This document shows positions 56,567 to 64,000 of a stretch of DNA of 64,000 nucleotides, in pieces. Under the pieces are notes generated by a model. The model saw nothing but the letters and a program-made list of their open reading frames with translations. It was not told where the DNA came from and ran no database searches. How positions within the stretch are numbered: position 1 is the stretch's first letter; every line of letters begins with the position of its first letter. The translations under genes were made by a program, and so were the position numbers. This stretch comes from Lineus longissimus (lineage: Eukaryota > Nemertea > Pilidiophora > Heteronemertea > Lineidae): positions 13,875,501 to 13,939,500 of the forward strand of contig NC_088323.1 in NCBI RefSeq assembly GCF_910592395.1. Reading direction: 5' to 3'.

Positions 56567-58433
56567 AATCAAACGAAAGAAATTTGGCGGTTTTATGCAC
56601 ACTATTTTTGTAGCGTATGGAAAATGTCTGCGTAATGAGGTTTCTTGTTGCAGAAGATGATTTGAAGCGCTTACTCTATTGTTCCGTCCGACAAAAAAAC
56701 GGCCTTCTGTTTTCAGGCTCTTTTGGGTTAAAACAATGATATCTCTTCTTTTGCATGATGAAGTTCTCCTCAATAGCTATTGATACACAATTTTCAAAGA
56801 TTTCAGTTGAACAGATTGTTCACCAAATGTCGGGCGTAGGCTTGTCATGTGCAGACTCATGCACAACATTTGGGGGTCTGCATCGGGATTGGCATAACAT
56901 AACATAACATAACATAATTTCACGCCACCTATCGGTATATTACAGAGTATGATCGTCGATTTTCGAACATGTATTTTTTATTGAATCAAATTTGAAAGTG
57001 CATAAAAATGATCAAATTGGTAAATTTGTGAATGGCCAGCTCATATGAAAAACTTAAAATTATAGAATATTTAAAACTGATCAGTTTATTCCCATGCGAA
57101 GATCGTGCAACGACAGAATTCTGTCGGGGATAACATTAAATATAATCGTTCACAACTATAGGCCAACCGGCAGTTAATCTCCTAGCCTCGCTTTTGGTAA
57201 CGGTTGCATAGTTATACTTGCACCGTGTAGTACTAGCGTAAATTTGGTCTCTTCCGGTTTAGGAGGCATATAAAGCGCGAACTTCGTTTACCCAGGGGTC
57301 ATTACGCGCGCTCCTATTGCTAATCATGTAGTTCCCGGATGTAGAGGTTGAATGAAGCACAGTCCTTTCACTGGGACAGTGACTGGCAGTGGTAAATCAA
57401 CGCCACTCGTGGGGCTTAATAGTATTAGACTAATGTCGGACGCATTCACTTTTTAAAACTCGCTCTGTCATATAGTGTGTAGACTGTTTACCAATTTACG
57501 ACGAAGATGACATAATCAACCACGTGACCCGGACAGGAGAAGCAAGAGACAAAAAACTGAATGAAGTCCAAGCCAATATTTACTGATAATATCATCGCTG
57601 CGTATAGCTGTCCAATTATGTCCTATATTTCCACCAATATTCAATGTACGTGTCATGTACTTTGTATAACATGTGCAACAGCAACAAATAATACTACACA
57701 TGTGTCACATTATGAATGCATGTCCTGTCGTAACTCTTTTGTATTTTTGTAACCGGCTCGAGTGTTTCAGAATTTTGAAGTGCCGTACATGTACTTCCGT
57801 TACCCTTGATTTTTCGCTGCAGGAAACCAGCCTCGTTCCAAGTCATTGCGCCTCCGCCAATTCCTGACACAAGGTTGGATTGTAGCTGAGCGATCGACCA
57901 CCCAAATATCAGGCCTATTAAGGCCTAGCCAAATACACGGTCTATTGTCTTAGAGTCCGCACGCACCTGGGCCTAGATCAAATACACGGTCCATTGTCTT
58001 TGAGTCCGCCCGCACCAGGGCCTAAATTCCCGTCTTATCAAAAAGGACCATCAAGGCAAATCTTGATATCATCGACCCCACGAAATAGCTTTCAGGGTGG
58101 TCGATAGTTCAATCAGCGTAACGCATCATTTCAGTTTACAAATGAAATTCTTCTTAACAACGACGAGCACACAGCGTCGTATACACAGAGAAAACATGGT
58201 AATACATAGTATAAGTACATCATGCATTGTTGATTAATATCAATGCGGGTTGAAAACAAAGAGTGAATGTTTATGATATTGTTGCGGTTATTACATGTGC
58301 AAACGCGCTTCGAAACAAAATCGATCTTAACTTTTGCGGAGTGTTTATTGAGCAACGGATCGATAAACAATTTGTTTTGAATTCGTTTACGAGCGTAATA
58401 TTTATATGCAATGTCGTTACATCGGGTGGAGTA
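56567..58433. other. No gene seen; small tandem repeats
   Basis: (CATAA)n covers 56893-56918. A pair of units of about 55 bp (CAAATACACGGTC-ATTGTCTT then GAGTCCGC) lies at 57930-58015. Confidence 0.5.
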
Positions 58434-58560
58434 GAGAGTTTTCGCAAAGTATCCGAAACGCCAACTTGAACGCCTATCTCATTGTTTGACATCCAGGTAA
58501 CGATGTCAAAAAATGGGATAGGCGTTCACGTCGACGTTGTGGGGCTTTTGCGAAAACTAT
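58434..58560. mobile_element. MITE, family shared with 29732
   Basis: Left AGAGTTTTCGCAAAGTATCC and right ATAGTTTTCGCAAAAGCCCC (other strand) are inverted. GAACGCCTATCTCATTGTTT pairs with GAACGCCTATCCCATTTTTT inside, so the whole copy folds back on itself. Confidence 0.8.
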
Positions 58561-58857
58561 TTTATGCCAACTGTCAAAGATTGGTTTAAGTTACCCTTTA
58601 GTTCCATAAGTCACCTTAAGGTGCTGCCATCTTTCTTTCAATTAACGTAATTCCACGCTCTCCCAATAGATGGTGCTATTTTATTATGTAAATAAATCGT
58701 CTGCTAACTTTTACTTGATTTCGTTGTTCGTATGACTTTGCTCGCCGTCTTTTTACGCCCTAAATGTCGAGACCACAGATCATCCTCGATATTTTGGTAC
58801 CGAAACCCGGGAAAATAACATCTTCCGAACAAGTAGGGGCGTAAAAAACCAAGTAAG

Positions 58858-60118
58858 ATGCCTCAGGCGAACGAAGAATTGAAAGGACTTCTGAAGTCGC
58901 GAGCGTCGGCACGAAGTTGGCTGACCCGTGCAGCAAGTGCATTGGACGATGCATGTAGCGATGCACGTAAAGACACTGCAGACGCCGATGATGATTTTTC
59001 GGCTGTGATATTGGTTGTAGAGGAGGCTATTGGGGACATTGACAAGCGTCTCGCTGCTCTGAAATGTGTCCAGAGGGATGTTGAAGAATCCCCGCCTGAG
59101 GAGCATATGCCAATTGGAAGTGGACATTGATGACGCTTTTCGAATAGTTTCAAAGGCTAAAAGAGTCCGAACCGAGGCCATGGTTTTGGTCAACAAGTTG
59201 AATCAGGAAGTCAACGTGAATAGAGACAATAGTGGGCTTAGCCCAAGTAGTCATAGCGACTTGGAGTCGCCAAGTGGCGCCGTTAGTCGAAGTAGCAGCG
59301 ATGTTGATGGTGTAGGTAGTGTCCGATTGCCAAAACTGCAGCTGTCAAAGTTCAGAGGTGAAATAACCGAGTGGCAAAGTTTCTGGGATCAGTTTGAGGC
59401 CCTGGTCGAGAACTCTTCAATCCCTGTTATTAGTAAATTTTCTTCCTCCAGTCGTTGTTGGAGGGGGAGGCCCGAGGAGTGATTCGAGGACTGGCTGCGA
59501 CCGAGGGTAACTACTCTGTTGCACGCAGACTTCTAGTCGAGCGTTATGGGCGCAAGGAGCGCATAATATTTGTGCATATTCAGTCTCTTCTACAAACGAG
59601 TATGTCGGCTCATAGCAGTATAGGCAGTCGAGTGTCACATCTCTGGAAATTGCAAGATGAGTTGATGTTGCACATCCGTAGTTTGGAGTCTTTGGGCATA
59701 CGAGGACAGGAGTATGGGTTCTTCATGACGCCACTGATTCTGTCACGACTTCCAACTGACATCCGACTTGAATGGGCTCGGGATGGTGATGGAAGCTGAC
59801 TTAGAGTTTCTTCTTGAATTTCTACGGAAGGAAATAATGTGCAGAGAACGATCCGAGACTTTCAAAGTGCTCGCCCTGGGCAGTGGTGGTTCTGGTAATG
59901 TCAGTACACCAGGTCAAACTTTTCCTGAAGAAAAGTCTGTTGCTACTGCGTCAGCATTGCAGACTAGTTCTAGTGATACCAAGAACTGTGGGTTATGTAG
60001 GAAACCTCATGCTTCAGGGAAATGCTGGGAGGTTATGAAACTTTCTCCGAAAGGCCGCCATAAACGTGTACTGTCTGCAAGATTGTGTTTTCGGTGTCTT
60101 TTAGCAGCTCGCATGTAG
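58858..60118 (+). pseudogene. BEL/Pao gag, frameshifted
   Basis: The N-terminal part is a helical stretch (LKGLLKSRASARSWLTRAA), followed by a Ser-rich linker and the conserved KFRGEITEWQSFWDQFEAL. After further shifts come VARRLLVERYGRK and SRLPTDIRLEWA, then CGLCRKPHASGKC and CFRCL, the zinc-knuckle region. Few stop codons beyond those due to frameshifts suggest fairly recent decay. Confidence 0.8.
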
Positions 60119-60455
60119 ATAAGCAAGGTGGTGCCAAGTGCTCCAAGTGTAATGGTCGCCATCACCTGATTTTGTGTGAGAACAAGCCTGGTAGTGGTAA
60201 TGGTAGTGGTAGTGCCATAAGCGGCAAAAGTAGCGGTAAACCCAAAGTTGGTAACCATGGTAACGAAGGAGAAGTTTCTTCTTCTCAGTCAGGCATTTTG
60301 CAGACAGTAACTTCATCTAAGATGTATACAACTAGTACAATGCTGCAAACAGCAAGAGTTAGGGTACAAGGTGAACATGGGTTTACGGAAGCAACCGTGC
60401 TTTTTGATAGTGGGGCCGATAGGTCATACATTTCCTCAAGTCTAGTAAAAAAGGT
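58858..60455 (+). mobile_element. Second BEL/Pao element: gag and protease, cut by a LINE
   Basis: From the start codon at 58858 the gag region runs through LPKLQLSKFRGEITEWQSFW, the gag motif of BEL elements (DUF1759 type). It continues with EGEARGVIRGLAATEGNY and the zinc-knuckle region CGLCRKPHASGKCWEV, then the protease motif VLFDSGADRSYIS (DSG active site, DUF1758 type). Frames change near 59110, 59445, 59780 and 60110. TGGTACCGAAACCCGGGA at 58794 is a possible tRNA primer site, suggesting the 5' LTR ends just before it. The element stops at the junction with an antisense LINE. Confidence 0.85.
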
Positions 60456-60468
60456 TAAGATAAGATAA
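60085..60468 (+). pseudogene. BEL/Pao protease domain, truncated
   Basis: This holds the end of the gag knuckle (CSKCNGRHHLILCE), a Gly/Ser-rich spacer (GSGNGSGSAISGKSSGKP), and ARVRVQGEHGFTEATVLFDS with GADRSYISSSLV. The DSGAD loop is the retropepsin-like active site. The frame ends in a (ATAAG)n run where the LINE was inserted, so RT and integrase are missing. Confidence 0.8.
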
Positions 60469-60933
60469 GATAAGATAATTTATTAACCCCATATTTGGGG
60501 AAAATAATGGAATTACATGTACATAAAAACGTAACAAAACACTGGCAGTTACAAGTATCACAGACAAAAGGGCATCCGGCTACGGACGGCCGAAGTCTAC
60601 CCTCAGCAGCTGGCACGCCACGCGGTGAGACTCAGACCCGGGAACGCAGTAGTCGTCGCGCTGGAGCAGATCAGCGAGAGTGTCCTCTACACCGTCTACT
60701 CCAGCTCGGCGACCACCCAAAGTCACCCGGGGAGTCCCCCGCAGAGCAACACCAGCAGCCGAGAGGTTGAACTGGTGAATATCGTCAAGCAGGGTGCCCT
60801 TGATCACAACCCCAGTGGCCAGAAAGTTTCCTAACAGTTGAATATTAATAATCACCAAAATATGACGAAAAAAATTTGGTTATTTTTCGAGAAAAAAAAA
60901 GTAATGCATTTTTGCATTAGCAGTTCCCCCAAC

Positions 60934-61242
60934 TACCATTGTGACCTATGTGTCACATATGTGTCACAATGTTTGTGGACCCGTGGTCAAAGCTGTTTGA
61001 TTGATATCACCATTATTTTCATCATTGTTAATCTGTCATATGCAAATTAATAATTTTTAGCTACAATTAATGCACTATGCATGTTTTTGGCATGATCCAC
61101 GATTCAACCCGTGGTACCCCCTAGTCCATCCCGGCCGACCCCAGGAAAGGTGGGGATGCTGCTATCCTGAAGGCTTAGCGAAAATGATTTCTGAGATATA
61201 CGTTTTGATCTACACGTGGAACACATATGTCACAATGGTTAT
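60934..61242. mobile_element. Inverted-repeat insert in the LINE 3' region
   Basis: TACCATTGTGACCTATGTGT at the left is mirrored by TAACCATTGTGACATATGTG (other strand) at the right. Further GTGTCAC palindromes (ATGTGTCACATATGTGTCAC; GTGACACCGGTGTCAC) lie at its edge and just beyond. It is probably a MITE. Confidence 0.5.
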
Positions 61243-61351
61243 TAGTGATAAATCTATCACATCTGACAAAATTAGGGGTGTTTGAATTGGGTGTGACACC
61301 GGTGTCACGTTGGTAACTAGAGGGTTAAGTTGGCGCACTGGGGAATCATAC

Positions 61352-62470
61352 TTAAAAATCCTTGCATATAAATAAGGAGACCTTGTTTCGTTTAACTACA
61401 TCTGAGATACGGGGTATATCCAATGCACGTAATAATTTGGAATGGCGGGATCGTTTCCCTATACCATTAAGACATTTGATAAAATTCCCCTGAGTGGTGT
61501 TCAGCCTTCGAAGGTATGTTGAAGAGATGTATTGGCATTCAAGACCAAAAGTGAGAGAGGTAACAGCCACGGATTTCCATAACAGCATTTTTGCCTTAGT
61601 CGAGAGGGGGCTGGGGTATCTCATACCACTGGACGAAAGGCCAAAAACGGCTCTACGACAACGAGACATTCTATCGTTGACATGCGATGTACTCTTTAGG
61701 TCGTTACATAGCTTGCTCCCCAGAACGATGAGGCTGTCTGAATTTTGGATGGTATCTCCACCAAGGTTCCAAGTTGGAACTTTATACAGTATATATTTTT
61801 ACCAATACACATATAGTGGGTCTTCTTCAGACCAAAAGAAAATCTCCAAGTATTGGAGTATTTTTTACATACATAAATAAGCCTCCGAAGGCCTGGCGCA
61901 GTAGCGCAAAACAGGTCGACATAATCGGCATAGGCCATGGAGTTGAATAGGGAACTGCCAAAACGAAGGCCATCCTTCATTTCTGATAGAGAGAATAAAA
62001 GATCGTCGAGAAATATATTAAAAAGCACCGGAGAGAGGACACTGCCCTGTCTAATACCCCTCTCAACGCTAAAAACCGAGCTAAAACAGTTATGCAATTT
62101 AACAACAGCTTTGAGTTTCTTGTACCAAGTAAACAAAAGGAGCAATGTAGACTTGGGGATTCAACCCTAGAGTTTCAAAAATAAACCTGAGTGCCAAATA
62201 GAATCAAAGCACTTCTAGGCATCTAAGCTACAAAAATACACAGCAGACCCACCACTAGTAAAAGTTTTACACAAGTCGTTAATAAAATTAGTCGCCATAG
62301 AGGTACCGCGTCCCTCCCGGAACCCAAACTGATTCCTATGACTAGTATCAGGCGGTAAAAGGAACCTTTCCAACATCTTAGACAAGATAGGGCTCAAAGT
62401 TATTGGCCTGTAGCTACCCTCGTCATAAGGATCGGCAGAGGTCTTCTTTAGAACGGGGACAATAATTGTC
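61352..62470 (-). pseudogene. LINE reverse transcriptase and C-terminal domain, broken
   Basis: It begins SPILSKMLERFLLPPDTSHR and NQFGFREGRGTSMATNFIND, canonical RT blocks, then GIRQGSVLSPVLFNIFLDDL. The catalytic box reads AYADYVDLF in place of the usual YADD, so the second Asp has become Tyr. The C-terminal part has SPLSTKAKMLLWKSVAVTSL and LLRALDIPRISDVV. A TAG ends the block with the first catalytic region near 62215, and shifts follow near 61690. Confidence 0.85.
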
Positions 62471-62479
62471 TGTATTGTC

Positions 62480-63885
62480 TTATTGCACCTTATTTTTTGT
62501 TATCTGTACAACGGAAAGTAGTACGAATAAACATATATATATATATATAATAATACCAGTTAAAAAAGTGTCCGGAAGGACATGCCAGCTAACCATGACA
62601 GAGAATAAATGAGCTAAGCAGTCCCACATTACATAAGACTCAGCATACAAAAAATGCTCCGTCGTGACGCCATCGCACCTCGGAGCGGAGTTACGCTTCA
62701 GTTTCTTTAGAATGCCACCAATCTTCTCTGGGTTGATGCTAATCAACTCATGATCATCGACAGAAGTCTCATAAATCTCATCCACAGTTGGGGAGATACG
62801 CCTTTGTTCATCGTTCAAAACACCATTTTCACTCATAATATCACCATAATTTTTCAGACACCAGCTTAAAATAGGCCTCATTCGCCTTGTCATTTTTCCA
62901 GATGGCCGGGGGTACAGCAAAGGCAGGTTTATAGGCGTTGGCATCACAGGGAGTAGGACTGGGCGGTTCACACGCATCAATACTCCAAACGGCTTTCACA
63001 GTGAGATGATCGCTGACATTACCACTTTCCTCGGGTACAATTTTACAGCAAGAGACAGAGTCCCTGTACCTGGAGGGGACCAAAATATGGTCAATCCAGT
63101 ACTTAACATTTCTAGCGTGATAGAAATATGTGTAAGCACCGGGCTTTTCATACAGAATATCCGCAGATAGAAGGTCGTTAGCCAACAGGAAATCAAACAT
63201 TATACTCGAATGAGAGGTAAAGCCTTTGCCTTTATACCATTTGTTCCTCAGTTTAGCGGATGCAGGCAACCGGAAATTTAAGTCTCCAAGAAAAATACCG
63301 GGACTTTACTACCGAACATGTCAAACAGGAGCTGCAAGATTTCCAGGGTTTCCATAAACAGCGAAGTCTGGCCTGAATTCCCATTATAATGGGGCATATA
63401 AACCGAGACAATAACTTGACAGACATTACCCTGGCTGTCACATACACCGACTGCGACAACCCGGTCACTTTCAACGGAAATTTCACGATATGTGTAACCA
63501 GGAATCGATTTACAAATCATGCAAACGCCACCGTAGGGGCGACCTTTCCTTTCACAGTCATCAACGACGTCTGACATTTCTGACTTGGCAAAGACCGAGA
63601 TGCCAGTAACAGCGCTAGCATCGCAGGATCCAAGGACATCACCAATATTCTTTAGTTCATGCGGTCGGAGCCAAGTCTCTTGTAGACACAGAATATCACA
63701 GCGCCAACAGCGACAACATAGTCCGCACACTGTTTCAGGCCTTTACAGTTAAAGGACTCGCAGGCCAGCGAACGACCGGATTTAGATGTACCTATGTCCG
63801 TAGCCGTATCCCGGTTCGTCCCATTGCCACCCGTCTGAGTCCCTCCAGTCCTCGCGGTCCCAGGAGTCGAATCTGGGACTGTCAC
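62480..63885 (-). pseudogene. LINE APE endonuclease and RT start, broken
   Basis: SLACESFNCKGLKQC opens the endonuclease, followed by DILCLQETWLRPHEL (catalytic Glu), YGGVCMICK, VIVSVYMPHYNGN and YWIDHILVPSRYRDS, with NVSDHLTVKA as the closing SDH site. A frame change near 63270 interrupts the central part. After KANEAYFKLVSEKLW comes ILKKLKRNSAPRCDGVTTEH, the start of the RT. An (AT)n-rich insertion at 62533-62550 and neighbouring sequence disrupt the next RT block. Confidence 0.85.
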
Positions 63886-64000
63886 TGCGCGGGCGCCATC
63901 TCTGATAGTGGCGCCTGTTCTCAGTATACTGCGGCCTCTGGTGTGGTGGCCTGGCTGCCCTGAGCCAGAACTGGCCAGGGCTCGGCTTGTTCGCCGGACG

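Larger units (their letters stand above)
60456..64000 (-). mobile_element. APE-type LINE, antisense, running off the right edge
   Basis: On the minus strand the order is a Gly/Thr-rich N-terminal region (63885 and rightward), APE endonuclease (63780-62900), reverse transcriptase (62800-61700) and C-terminal domain (to 61352). A 3' region of about 900 bp ends in ATAAATTATCTTATCTTATC. A (TTATC)-type tail next to the broken BEL frame marks the insertion point. Clade assignment within the APE-type LINEs is not secure. Frames are broken, so it is inactive. Confidence 0.85.

Overview
This is animal nuclear DNA: spliced genes with GT-AG introns are scattered through very repeat-rich, AT-leaning sequence. 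The repeat repertoire (BEL/Pao, a DIRS-like element, a Polinton/Maverick relic, APE-type LINEs, a tRNA-SINE with a GCGCTATATAA tail, many foldback elements, TACATGTA and AGGCCTA words) fits a marine invertebrate such as an echinoderm, hemichordate, lancelet, mollusc or brachiopod. The sequence alone does not settle which.

Genes. (1) At 0.2-3.9 kb on the minus strand, seven exons join in a single open frame and encode a protein with paired Cys/His motifs. I recall this as an uncharacterised multicopy invertebrate family. One intron is of the GC-AG class, and the 3' end lies off the window. (2) At 9.7-10.1 kb and 27.1-27.9 kb on the plus strand are ankyrin-repeat exons. The downstream pair is intact and ends in a stop; the upstream pair is decayed and shares intron sequence with the downstream pair. 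(3) At 40.2-42.7 kb on the minus strand is a complete two-coding-exon TRIM-type gene (RING, B-box 1, B-box 2, coiled coil, beta-rich C-terminus). (4) At 50.4-53.7 kb on the minus strand is a broken, unrecognised gene split by a DNA transposon with a perfect 9-bp target duplication. (5) At 54.1-55.1 kb an apple/PAN-like exon is repeated four times; one copy is open. (6) At 55.7-56.1 kb on the minus strand is a short unrecognised gene fragment.

Mobile DNA. A decayed DIRS-like element (4.5-6.6 kb) has a 275-bp direct repeat on its 5' side. A 5'-truncated BEL/Pao pol lies at 10.4-13.7 kb. A Polinton/Maverick relic fills about 18.2-26.0 kb, with protein-primed DNA polymerase B, an integrase C-terminus, a zinc-ribbon/HNH reading frame, a deoxynucleoside kinase, and structural-type frames at the other end. 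It has been hit by a SINE, a MITE and an internal duplication. A second BEL/Pao (gag and protease) at 58.9-60.5 kb is cut by an antisense LINE that runs off the right edge.

Repeats. Two copies of a 1.1-kb element (16.6 and 31.2 kb) have hairpins at both ends whose stems differ between copies but still pair. A pogo/Tc1-like element (36.1-37.6 kb) contains fifteen 72-bp units. A 0.86-kb terminal-inverted-repeat element (48.9 kb) is internally duplicated. Several satellite-like arrays occupy 30.7, 45.5, 46.1 and 54.3 kb. Long stretches (7.2-9.6, 37.6-40.2, 46.7-48.9 and 56.6-58.4 kb) show no gene.
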